From the NCBI GenBank assembly GCA_019261985.1, contig JAFAQY010000051.1:1-44110 (forward strand): 44,110 bases of DNA, read 5' to 3'. This DNA is from Bryobacterales bacterium. GTDB taxonomy: Bacteria > Acidobacteriota > Terriglobia > Bryobacterales > Bryobacteraceae. This document shows, one piece after another, positions 24,535-31,761 of this stretch (positions are counted from its first letter, which is position 1; each line of letters opens with the position of its first letter). Made by a program: the position numbers and the translations under genes. The notes under the pieces were generated by a model. The model saw only the letters and a program-made list of their open reading frames with translations, was not told the origin of the DNA and did no database searches.

Positions 24535-25533
24535 ATGATGCAGCCAGCACTTTCCCCCAAGACGCTTGCGAAGACCAGGCTAGAAGATAGACAGCGGCGG
24601 GCGTGGGAACAGGCCGCATTGGAGCTGACCTATCCCGATCCGCGCGACGTGCCCGCGTGGCGAGGCTTCGTTGATGCATCGACAGCTATCGCCCGGAAAT
24701 ACCTTCCGGCGGAGGAAGCCGAGCGGCTCCACGAGTTCTTTTCCCCCGATGGGCCAGACGCGCTCCTGATCGAAAATCTGCCGGTGGATCCGGTGCTTTC
24801 CCCGGCGCCGTCCGATGGCCGCAGGCCGGGCTCAAAGACCGCCGTATCGGAGGCGGTGATTGCCGGACTCATCGAGAGCCACGCAACCATCATTTCCTAT
24901 TCCAACGAAAAGGCCGGCGCGCCCATTCACGAAATCGCGCCAGCGACAGGTTTGGAGCAGGTACCGTCCAGCTCGGGACGTGTGCGGTTTCCCTGCCATA
25001 CCGATGTCGCGCTTCTGGCCCCACACTTCTCACCGCGCGGTTTACTGCTTTACGGCCTGCGCAACGAGAATAGCGCGCCGACTTCGATCCTGCCGCTTGA
25101 ACGCGTGCTTGATGCAGCGCGGCCGGCCCTCACCGCATCGCTCGAGAAGCCTATTTTCCGGCACCCTGCGCCAGCCAGCTTTGAACTCGCGCTGTCCGTA
25201 ACGGCGCCGGTAGTTTGGCGAGATAAACACGGGGCGCCGCGCATCGCCGTACAGACTCATGCCGTTCAGCCGGTGAACGCAGAAGCCGGGGCGGCCATCT
25301 CCGAATTGCGCGAAATTCTGGCGGCGCTGGAGCCGGAGCGGGTGGTCGTGGCGCCAGCGACTGCTTTGCTTTTTAAAAATGATCGGGTGCTGCACGGGCG
25401 CTCCGCCTTTCGCGGAGAACGGTGGCTGCAGCGCGCTTATTTTACGGACTCGATTGAGCGGTTCCGCGCGGCGACAGGCGGTGGGCCGGGCAATTTTGCC
25501 TTCGACGCCCGCCAATTAATTTCGACGCGCTAA
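24535..25533 (+). CDS. Clavaminate-synthase/TauD-like Fe(II)/2-oxoglutarate dioxygenase
   Basis: 332 aa, no leader, cytoplasmic. The iron facial triad is visible as H155-T-D157 (RFPCHTDVALLAP) and H287 (NDRVLHGRSAF), with R300 or R296 (GERWLQRAYF) to hold 2-oxoglutarate. HEIAP (132-136) before the triad and the GLLLYGLRNEN strand match the clavaminate-synthase-like branch, whose members hydroxylate free or carrier-bound amino acids such as Arg and Asn. The substrate here is unknown. No peptide-synthetase or other biosynthetic gene is adjacent, so the context does not help. It is followed by the best preserved hairpin repeat. Confidence 0.75.
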   Translation: MMQPALSPKTLAKTRLEDRQRRAWEQAALELTYPDPRDVPAWRGFVDASTAIARKYLPAEEAERLHEFFSPDGPDALLIENLPVDPVLSPAPSDGRRPGSKTAVSEAVIAGLIESHATIISYSNEKAGAPIHEIAPATGLEQVPSSSGRVRFPCHTDVALLAPHFSPRGLLLYGLRNENSAPTSILPLERVLDAARPALTASLEKPIFRHPAPASFELALSVTAPVVWRDKHGAPRIAVQTHAVQPVNAEAGAAISELREILAALEPERVVVAPATALLFKNDRVLHGRSAFRGERWLQRAYFTDSIERFRAATGGGPGNFAFDARQLISTR

Positions 25534-25570
25534 TTAGCCGCCCGCCAATAGACTCGGGTAAATAATGCAG

Positions 25571-25695
25571 TTTTTTCTGTGGGGCAGGATGCCATCCTGC
25601 GCGCGATTGCCAATCGCGCTGTTCGGGGTTTTATAATGGCCCACCAGGCGGATTGGCAATCCGCCGCAGCTTAGCAAGCTGCCCCACGGAAAAAA
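25571..25695 (+). repeat. Dispersed hairpin repeat, copy 4 (best preserved, with extended inverted ends)
   Basis: The 109-bp core (25579-25687) runs GTGGGGCAG to CTGCCCCAC. Inside, in order: CAGGAT-GCC-ATCCTG, GCGCGATT-GCC-AATCGCGC, a 27-nt spacer with TGTTCGGGG, GGCGGATT-GGC-AATCCGCC, and GCAGCTT-AGC-AAGCTGC. The flanks TTTTTTCT and GGAAAAAA extend the terminal inverted repeat to 17 bp with one mismatch. It lies between two genes on the same strand. Confidence 0.9.
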
Positions 25696-25792
25696 TTGTT
25701 GCGCCATCGGAGGCCATCCGTCATAGTGGAATTAGAGTGTGGCGCGATTCTAGGAGCGCGCCCCGCCGGTAATCCATGTCTTTGGAAGTTCG

Positions 25793-27049
25793 ATGGCGTC
25801 CGTTACTTCGAAGGAGGAATCCCTTTTCCTCACCGAACTGCTCGGCCTCAAGGTCTTCGACCTCAAGGGGCACAGGATCGGTGTGGTCAAAGACGCCGCC
25901 ATCGTGCCCCTGGTCGATCCGGTTCGCATCGACCGATTTCTAATCGGAAGCGGCTCGGCGTGGTTCACCGTCCGGCACGACCAGGTACGTTCCGTCGGTC
26001 TTAACGGAATCTCGCTTCGCGACGAAAATCTCACGCCTTACCATTCGGACGAATACATGCTCCGCGTCGTCCGGGATCTTCTGGATCAGCAAATCATCGA
26101 CGCGCAGGGACGCAAGGTGGTTCGCGTTACGGACATCACGTTCGAAGTCCGCCACGAGCCGGATAACGAAGTGCTTTGGGTGCTTGATATCGACGTGGGG
26201 CTGCGCAGTGTATTCCGCCGTCTGGTTCAAGGCTGGCTTCCGCCGCGCTGGGTGCGCAAACTCCAGCGGTTTATCCAGCCGCGCTCGATCCGGTGGGAGT
26301 TTTGCAACATCCTGGAACCGGACCCGCAGCGGCGCCTGAGGCTGAACATTTCGAACAAACTGCTAGAGGACATGCACCCGGCCGATCTCGCAGATATCGT
26401 CGAAGAGTTGGGTCCGGAAGACCGCGAGGCGATCTTCGAAAACATCGACAGCGAAGTGGCCGCAGAGGCTTTGTCCGAAGTCGATCCCGATATTCAGGTC
26501 AGCATACTCGAGTCGCTTGAAACCGAGAAAGCCGCGGACATCGTGGAAGAGATGGCGCCGGACCGGGCGGCCGATGTCCTAGGCGAGATGGAAGAACAGA
26601 CTTCGCAGGAAATCCTCGATGAAATGGAGCATCAGCCCAAGAGCGAAGTCACCGAACTGCTGGAATTCGAACAGGACACGGCAGGGGGCATGATGAACAC
26701 GGAATACGTTGCGCTCCGCGAATCTGCTTCCGTCGCGAACGCCATTGAGGCGTTGAAAGAACACGAGCAGTTACTGGAATCCATCAACACGATCTTCCTG
26801 ATTGACGCCGAGGAACGCCTGGTGGGCGCGGTTCCGCTCGCGCGCCTGTTCCTCCATGTCGGCGAGACACCGCTCAAGCAATTGGGCGCGGAAACGCTCA
26901 TCGAAGTTAAATCCGATGAGGGCCAGGATCGGGTGACCGAGCTCTTCGATAAATACAACCTGCTGGCGCTGCCGGTCGTGGACGACCGGCAAAAGCTGAC
27001 TGGCGTAATTACGGCCGACGATATTATTTCCGTGCTTAGGAGCAAATAG
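25793..27049 (+). CDS. PRC-barrel, MgtE-N and CBS domain protein (Mg-sensor-like, no channel)
   Basis: 418 aa, soluble. Residues about 10-150 hold two PRC-barrel-like stretches (GLKVFDLKGHRIGVVKDAAI, QIIDAQGRKVVRVTDITFEV). Residues about 190-295 are the acidic helical MgtE N-domain (DMHPADLADIVEELGPEDRE, then EKAADIVEEMAPDRAADVLG). A CBS pair follows, from EQDTAGGMMNTEYVALRES to LTGVITADDIISVLRSK. MgtE channels use N plus CBS domains to sense intracellular Mg2+, but here the transmembrane pore is missing. The Nramp transporter gene starts 28 bp downstream, so this protein is likely its cytoplasmic regulator (inference). GGAAG precedes the ATG weakly. Confidence 0.9.
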   Translation: MASVTSKEESLFLTELLGLKVFDLKGHRIGVVKDAAIVPLVDPVRIDRFLIGSGSAWFTVRHDQVRSVGLNGISLRDENLTPYHSDEYMLRVVRDLLDQQIIDAQGRKVVRVTDITFEVRHEPDNEVLWVLDIDVGLRSVFRRLVQGWLPPRWVRKLQRFIQPRSIRWEFCNILEPDPQRRLRLNISNKLLEDMHPADLADIVEELGPEDREAIFENIDSEVAAEALSEVDPDIQVSILESLETEKAADIVEEMAPDRAADVLGEMEEQTSQEILDEMEHQPKSEVTELLEFEQDTAGGMMNTEYVALRESASVANAIEALKEHEQLLESINTIFLIDAEERLVGAVPLARLFLHVGETPLKQLGAETLIEVKSDEGQDRVTELFDKYNLLALPVVDDRQKLTGVITADDIISVLRSK

Positions 27050-27076
27050 TGACGTCTAACGGAGACCCTCCGAGGA

Positions 27077-28324
27077 ATGTGGAAACGCTGGCGCTATTCG
27101 ATTGTCGTGTTCCTGGGAGTTCTCGGCCCGGGTTTTATCACCGCCATGGTCGACAACGACGCGGGCGGGATTCTGACGTACTCGCAAGCCGGGGCGCGCT
27201 GGGGGTATTTGCCGCTGTGGACGCTGCTTCCGATCACTCTCCTGCTGATCGTCACGCAGGAGATGTGCTCCCGCATGGGCGCGGTTACGGGAAAGGGTTT
27301 GCAGGACCTGATCCGCGAAGAGTTCGGGCTGCGGACTACCTTCCTGATGATGGCGGCTTTGGTGCTGGTGAACCTCAGCAACATCATGGCCGACTTCGCC
27401 GGTATCGCCAGCTCGCTTGAGCTGTTCGGTATTTCCCGCTACATCACCGTTCCGCTTGGCGCGGTTGCGGTCTGGCTGTTAGTGGTGAAGGGCAGCTATA
27501 GCTCAGTCGAAAAAATCTTCCTGATTTTATGTATATTCTATGTCGCTTATGTAATATCCGGTATTCTGGTCCGGCCAAATTGGAAGCAAGCGGCGATCTA
27601 TAGCGTGCGGCCCGTGCTTATGCTTGAGGGCAGCTATATCACGATGGTGATCGGGATGGTGGGGACGTCCGTGGCGCCGTGGATGCAGTTTTATCAGCAG
27701 GCGGCGGTAGTGGAAAAAGGAATTGCGCCGAAGGAAATCGTTGCGTCGAGAGTTGAAGTCACGCTGAGCTGTATTTTGACCTCGGTGGTCGCGTTCTTCA
27801 TCGTTGTAGCTTGCGCCGGCGCAATCTATAACGTGGAACCGCGAGATATAACGGATGCATCTCAGGCCGCCCAGGGTTTGAAACCATTTGGTGAATACGC
27901 GTACTTACTGTTCGCACTGGGCCTTCTGAATGCGTCGCTATTCGCTGCGTGCATCCTGCCCCTGTCGACGGCTTATTCGGTCTGCGAAGGATTGGGGTTT
28001 GAATCGGGGGTGAACCGGAACTTCCGCGATGCTCCGATCTTTTATTGGCTGTTCACGCTGCTGATCGTGGTGGGCGCGGGCGTGATTTTAGTTCCGGGTT
28101 TTCCGCTGATCCGGATGATTCTCGTTTCGCAGGTGATCAATGGAATCATGCTGCCGTTCGTCCTCATCTTTATGGCGCTGCTGATCAACAAGCCGAAGCT
28201 GATGCATGAATGGATCAACTCGCGGTTCTATAACGCGGTGGTGTGGCTGTCGGTGATCCTGTTGATCGGGCTGGCGCTGGCGCTGATTCCAATCGCGGTT
28301 CAGCAGATGAGAGGCGGGGGCTAA
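27077..28324 (+). CDS. Nramp-family divalent metal transporter with altered metal-site residues
   Basis: 415 aa inner-membrane protein with about 11 helices. TM1 reads GPGFITAMVDNDAGG: the canonical DPGN is D28-A-G-G31, keeping Asp but losing Asn. TM6 reads MVGTSVAPWMQF, where MPH of manganese transporters becomes APW, so the metal-binding Met is Ala200. In characterised Nramp-related Mg transporters, loss of this Met goes with loss of transition-metal selectivity, so Mg2+ is a reasonable guess. Cotranscription with the MgtE-N/CBS protein supports this. The start (27077) has GAGGA immediately upstream, which is a close spacing. Confidence 0.88.
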   Translation: MWKRWRYSIVVFLGVLGPGFITAMVDNDAGGILTYSQAGARWGYLPLWTLLPITLLLIVTQEMCSRMGAVTGKGLQDLIREEFGLRTTFLMMAALVLVNLSNIMADFAGIASSLELFGISRYITVPLGAVAVWLLVVKGSYSSVEKIFLILCIFYVAYVISGILVRPNWKQAAIYSVRPVLMLEGSYITMVIGMVGTSVAPWMQFYQQAAVVEKGIAPKEIVASRVEVTLSCILTSVVAFFIVVACAGAIYNVEPRDITDASQAAQGLKPFGEYAYLLFALGLLNASLFAACILPLSTAYSVCEGLGFESGVNRNFRDAPIFYWLFTLLIVVGAGVILVPGFPLIRMILVSQVINGIMLPFVLIFMALLINKPKLMHEWINSRFYNAVVWLSVILLIGLALALIPIAVQQMRGGG

Positions 28325-28325
28325 G

Positions 28326-28715
28326 TCACTCCAGCCACTTGATGCTGGTCACCTTGATCTTATCCTCCTGAATTTCGCCGGTGACTTGCACGCGCAGATC
28401 GTCGTCTTTTTTGGTGGCCTTGAGCGCCGCTAGCGCGAGCCGGTTGCCGTTCTCATCGAAGCTCAAGAATTTTTGATCGTAGGTGAATACGCCGTAGCCG
28501 CTTTTTTGGCATTCCGGCATCAGCGCGCACTGGCGCGTGTGAGTATAGGCGACGACGATGCCGCCCTCCAGGCGCGGACCCGGTACGATTCTGGTTTCGG
28601 CCTTATAGGAGCACATCTTATCCATCAGTACGCCTTTAACATCCGCGCCGCGCGCGGTCAGGGAGAGGAACACAGGCAAAGCGACTAGGCTCAGCTTTCG
28701 CAGTAGACTCTTCAT
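28326..28715 (-). CDS. Small secreted protein of unknown function
   Basis: 129 aa with signal peptide MKSLLRKLSLVALPVFLSLT, then ARGADVKGVLMDKMCS. The body has THTRQCALMPECQKSGYGVF, a strand-rich FDENGNRLALAALK, and KKDDDLRVQVTGEIQEDKIK. The three Cys residues (MCS, CAL, EC) with nearby His suggest metal or disulfide chemistry, but this is a guess. Short proteins with this VLMDKMCS...CALMP.C..SGYGV layout recur in acidobacteria. It is convergent with the Nramp gene; the stops are 1 bp apart. Confidence 0.75.
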   Translation of the reverse strand: MKSLLRKLSLVALPVFLSLTARGADVKGVLMDKMCSYKAETRIVPGPRLEGGIVVAYTHTRQCALMPECQKSGYGVFTYDQKFLSFDENGNRLALAALKATKKDDDLRVQVTGEIQEDKIKVTSIKWLE

Positions 28716-28867
28716 AGAACGCTCGACTATTGAGAGGCTGAGACTCTGAGGCGGGCTGGAAGCGTTCTCAGAGCTTACAGACCGCGCCGGGAGGTTGTCC
28801 CAACCGTCTCGGAGAATATTTCCGAGAATCAGATTGCCACGAGGCGCGAAAGCTTGTCAATACCGTC

Positions 28868-28985
28868 GTGTCGTCGGATGCTGTCCTGCGCGCGGTTGCC
28901 AACCGCGCGTGGGCTCTCGGCAAAACAGACCAGGCGGGTTGGCAACCCGCCGCAGGCTGGCAGCCGGGCTGGCAGCCTGCCCCAC
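28868..28985 (+). repeat. Dispersed hairpin repeat, copy 5 (with duplicated fourth hairpin)
   Basis: In forward orientation: GGATGCTGTCC, the perfect GCGCGGTT-GCC-AACCGCGC, a spacer, the perfect GGCGGGTT-GGC-AACCCGCC, then GCAGGCT-GGC-AGCC. The last hairpin is repeated (GGGCTGGCAGCC) before CTGCCCCAC. The left end has drifted (GTGTCGTC for GTGGGGCA). It ends 11 bp after the stop of the DUF169 gene. The rest of 28716-28996 holds nothing I can support. Confidence 0.85.
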
Positions 28986-28996
28986 AGAATGCTGCC

Positions 28997-29746
28997 CTAC
29001 TGCATTGCCGCGAGGGATTCCTTGATGCTGGGCCGCGCCCCCGCCTCCACGTCCCTGCGCCGAAGCTTGTGGAACGTGGTGAGGATTCCGTTCGCCTTGG
29101 CCAGCGCGGTCACGCGGTCCGCGAACTCCTCCAGGCGGGAGCCGGGGATCGCGTACAGCGCAACATCGGGCGTTAGCGCGTCCAGATAGGCGCGCGCTCC
29201 GCAGCACCCGAGGCTCAAAGCTGTGCGCCCAGTGTTGAACGCCTGCGGAATGACGCCGCACGCCGGCCGTCCCATCGCGGGGGGCAATCCATTTTCAATT
29301 TGCTGCGAAGCTTCGGACAGAATCAAACTTTGGTCTGCTTTGACGAACAACAACACAACGTCCGGCGGCAGCGGATTTGCGCCCAATGGACCGTAGACCA
29401 CCACCCTGGCTTCGCGGTTCAGAACCGGGATGAACGGCAGGTCAGATTCCCGGACATAGCCGAGATCGCCGAACACCTTCAGCGCATCCTGCAAATCGGT
29501 TTGAAAGCCCGCGCCTCCTTTCAGGTGGTGCGTATAGATTCCAACCGCGCAAAGTTCGTGATCGCGCGGCACCGTGGCAAAGACTTTTGTCGCGGCTTCC
29601 TGCCAAAAGCGGCAACCGGCGGGCGCCGATCCGCTGTACGCCGCGACGCCTTCGGGAACGGCATCCGCGAACGAGACCGCGATAGGCGGAAGGGAAAGTT
29701 GTAGCGATTCGGTCAGCTTCTGAGCGAGAGTTTTAGGGGCAGTCAT
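28997..29746 (-). CDS. DUF169 family protein
   Basis: 249 aa, cytoplasmic. It matches the DUF169 pattern: SLPPIAVSFADAVPEGVAAY, AGCRFWQEAATKVFATVPRD, HELCAVGIYTHHL, then RPACGVIPQAFNTGRTALSL and GCCGARAYLDALTPDVALYA. Cys residues at CRFW, ELC, PACG and GCCGA are typical of the family, which has been suggested to bind metal or iron-sulfur, though the function is not established. It is a single gene on the minus strand; the hairpin repeat lies immediately beyond its stop. Confidence 0.85.
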   Translation of the reverse strand: MTAPKTLAQKLTESLQLSLPPIAVSFADAVPEGVAAYSGSAPAGCRFWQEAATKVFATVPRDHELCAVGIYTHHLKGGAGFQTDLQDALKVFGDLGYVRESDLPFIPVLNREARVVVYGPLGANPLPPDVVLLFVKADQSLILSEASQQIENGLPPAMGRPACGVIPQAFNTGRTALSLGCCGARAYLDALTPDVALYAIPGSRLEEFADRVTALAKANGILTTFHKLRRRDVEAGARPSIKESLAAMQ

Positions 29747-29855
29747 TGTCCCATGGTACTTCGGGCCGCAGAATAGCCCGACAACACCCGAATGGCATAC
29801 GGTGCTACCTCAACTAACCGAAACGCGCTAGAAGCGCCGCGCATATTGAGTAAAG

Positions 29856-30137
29856 GTGGGACAACAGGCTGCTATGGTGACTCTCGCTCCCTTAGGAAAG
29901 CTGGTTGGCGGCGCTTTGGGGGAGCTGCGCCGGGGAATCGAAAAAGCGCGGCGGAATCACAGAGCCGTCGCCATCGACCTAAGCGAGGTCACGCTGGTCG
30001 ATCGCCACAGCATCTCATTCCTTGTTTCCCAAGAGGGGCAGGACTTGGTGCTGATTAACTGCCCGGATTACCTTGAGCCGTGGATGGAGCGCGCCCGAAA
30101 ATCGGCCGTCCCGGGGAGGTTCAATCCTCAATTGTGA
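29856..30137 (+). CDS. Small STAS-domain-like protein
   Basis: 93 aa from GTG 29856, or 87 aa from ATG 29874; an in-frame stop lies just upstream, so it cannot be longer. The pattern LGKLVGGALGELRRGIEKAR, AVAIDLSEVTLVDRHSISFL, LVLINCPDYLEPWMERAR is that of a minimal STAS fold, as in anti-sigma-factor antagonists. The first beta-strand appears short or missing. The usual phospho-acceptor position is near VDRHS, where S is present. No anti-sigma kinase is adjacent. Its last 17 bp overlap the convergent Mrp-family gene. Confidence 0.65.
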   Translation: MGQQAAMVTLAPLGKLVGGALGELRRGIEKARRNHRAVAIDLSEVTLVDRHSISFLVSQEGQDLVLINCPDYLEPWMERARKSAVPGRFNPQL

Positions 30138-30951
30138 CTTTCGGCCCCAGAGCCTGATTTTTCCGGCAACTTTCCTCCATAGCCTTCGCGAGCTGAAAGA
30201 AAGGCGCCGCGTGCGCGTCGGAGTTGGAGCGCGTGGCCACGGGCTGGCCGCTGTCGCCGGAGATCCTGACGTCGGGATCCAGCGCAAGTTCTCCCAGGAA
30301 AGGAACATTCATCTGCTCCGCCGTGCGCTTGCCTCCGCCGTGGCCGAACACATCGATGCGCTCCCCGCTCCCCGGGACGACGAGATAGCTCATGTTCTCC
30401 ACCAGCCCGAGCACCGGCACGCGAACTTGCCCAAACATATTGACGGCTTTCCGGGCGTCTTCGAGCGACACATCGGATGGAGTGGTAACCACGACCGCGC
30501 CCGAAATTGCCGCGGTTTGAATAAGCGAGAGCGCGACGTCGCCCGTGCCGGGCGGCAAATCGATCAGCAAGTAATCCAGCTCGCCCCATTCCACGTTGCG
30601 AAGAAACTGTTGGATGACGCTGTGCAGCATCGGCCCGCGCCAAACCAACGGTTTATCTCCCGGATTGAGAAATCCCATCGACATGATTTTTACGCCATAT
30701 TTTTCGATGGGACGGATGCTTTCGGCGTGCCCCCGGGGCGTCTCGCGCGTTCCCATCATCAGCGGAACGTTAGGTCCGTATACATCGGCATCGAGAAGCC
30801 CCACACGCCTTCCTAGCTGCGCGAGAGCGATGGCAAGATTGACCGAAACGGTGGTTTTTCCAACCCCTCCCTTACCCGATCCGATCGCGACCAGGTATTG
30901 AACGCCGGGAATAGGCATTTTCGGAGGAGCGTTTGGAGGTTGGGGACCCAT
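30121..30951 (-). CDS. mrp: Mrp/NBP35-family iron-sulfur carrier ATPase
   Basis: 276 aa from the ATG at 30951; the frame is open to 31173 through non-protein-like sequence. The deviant Walker A is GSGKGGVGKTTVSVNLAIAL. Other motifs are LLDADVYGPNVPLMMG, KIMSMGFLNPGDKPLVWRGP, DYLLIDLPPGTGDVALSL and GLVENMSYL. This is the ApbC/Mrp class that loads Fe-S clusters onto target proteins. The CxxC that often follows the ENMS motif is not present (SYLVVPGSGER), and the N-terminal MIP18-like domain is missing, so it is a minimal form. It lies downstream of the lytic transglycosylase on the same strand, separated by an inverted repeat. Confidence 0.9.
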   Translation of the reverse strand: MGPQPPNAPPKMPIPGVQYLVAIGSGKGGVGKTTVSVNLAIALAQLGRRVGLLDADVYGPNVPLMMGTRETPRGHAESIRPIEKYGVKIMSMGFLNPGDKPLVWRGPMLHSVIQQFLRNVEWGELDYLLIDLPPGTGDVALSLIQTAAISGAVVVTTPSDVSLEDARKAVNMFGQVRVPVLGLVENMSYLVVPGSGERIDVFGHGGGKRTAEQMNVPFLGELALDPDVRISGDSGQPVATRSNSDAHAAPFFQLAKAMEESCRKNQALGPKVTIED

Positions 30952-30974
30952 GCAAGATTCGATGGTAGCAGGAG

Positions 30975-31069
30975 AGGGGCCAGGGCCAGCGACCAGGGGA
31001 AAGCAGCGCCCAAAAAAAACCAACTGACGGACGCGTTTACTGGCCGCTGGCCCCTGGCTCCTGGCCCCT
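30975..31069. repeat. GGGGCCAGG-type inverted repeat spanning the transglycosylase 3' end
   Basis: The left arm (30975-30999) AGGGGCCAGGGCCAGCGACC and the right arm (31040-31069) GGCCGCTGGCCCCTGGCTCC-TGGCCCCT are complementary, apart from one mismatch and a short insertion in the right arm. They are separated by about 40 bp that includes an A8 run. The right arm encodes the last residues of the lytic transglycosylase (RGQEPGASGQ). It is unrelated in sequence to the 109-bp hairpin family. Confidence 0.7.
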
Positions 31070-31708
31070 ATTCTGATCCTTGAGGTAATCGCGAACCACG
31101 CGATCGACGTAGCGCTGTGTCTCGGAATACGGCGGGACGCCCCGATAGCGATCGACTGCTTTCTCGCCGGCATTATAGGCGGAGAGCGCCTTGGCTACGT
31201 CGCCGTCGTATTTGATCAGTAACTCGCGCAGCAGACGGGTCCCCGCGTCGATATTTTGCTCGGGATCGCGCGGATCTGCTCCAAGCGTGTGCGCGGTATC
31301 GGGCATTAATTGCATGACTCCGATCGCGCCTTTGGGCGATACCGCTTTAGAATCGAATGCCGATTCGGCTTTGGCGACGCTTTCGACAAATGCGCCCGGA
31401 AGACCGCTCCGTTCGGCCGCGGCGCGGACCATATCCTTTGGATTTTTCGATTTGGGCTGCCGCTCGGTGGAGATTTCCGGAAGCGATGGAGAAACGGGTG
31501 GAGGAGGCGCGACGTAATCGTCGGCCTCGAAGGCGGCGATGCTCGCGGCAGGCAACTCGATCGCCCCGCTGCCTTGGTACAGCCGCACCACATCGCCGGA
31601 GGATTCATGCCGGTCGACATGCATACGCAAGCCACTCACGAGAATGGCGTTTTCGCCTGCGAGTACGGGCAAAGCTAGGGCGAAGAATCCGGCGGGGAAA
31701 AGCTTCAA
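31037..31708 (-). CDS. Lytic transglycosylase (SLT domain)
   Basis: 223 aa if translation starts at TTG 31708, which gives an ideal signal peptide (MKLFPAGFFALALPVLA, then GEN). The frame is open to an ATG at 31795, but that would overlap the divergent adhesin gene. The N-domain has MHVDRHESSGDVVRLYQG and a Pro linker. The SLT domain then shows catalytic Glu115 (AKAESAFDSKAVSPKGAIGV), MQLMPDTAHTLG, DAGTRLLRELLIKYDG and ALSAYNAGEKAVDRYRG. It cleaves the peptidoglycan glycan strand with 1,6-anhydro product formation. The final RGQEPGASGQ tail comes from the inverted repeat at 30975-31069 and is probably not ancestral. Confidence 0.88.
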   Translation of the reverse strand: MKLFPAGFFALALPVLAGENAILVSGLRMHVDRHESSGDVVRLYQGSGAIELPAASIAAFEADDYVAPPPPVSPSLPEISTERQPKSKNPKDMVRAAAERSGLPGAFVESVAKAESAFDSKAVSPKGAIGVMQLMPDTAHTLGADPRDPEQNIDAGTRLLRELLIKYDGDVAKALSAYNAGEKAVDRYRGVPPYSETQRYVDRVVRDYLKDQNRGQEPGASGQ

Positions 31709-31761
31709 ATAAACAAGACGATCCGAGGCGGGCGCGCGTGGATAATGAACTCTGGAGGAAT

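Noticed and set aside
25571-25695. Rho-independent terminator at repeat copy 4
   Set aside because: The T-run lies before, not after, the stem on both strands, and the structure is shared by other copies at unrelated positions, so it fits a dispersed element better.
29792-30058. Alternative plus-strand frame of 88 codons overlapping the STAS-like gene
   Set aside because: The other frame carries the STAS pattern; this one is Arg/Gly-rich and has no motif.
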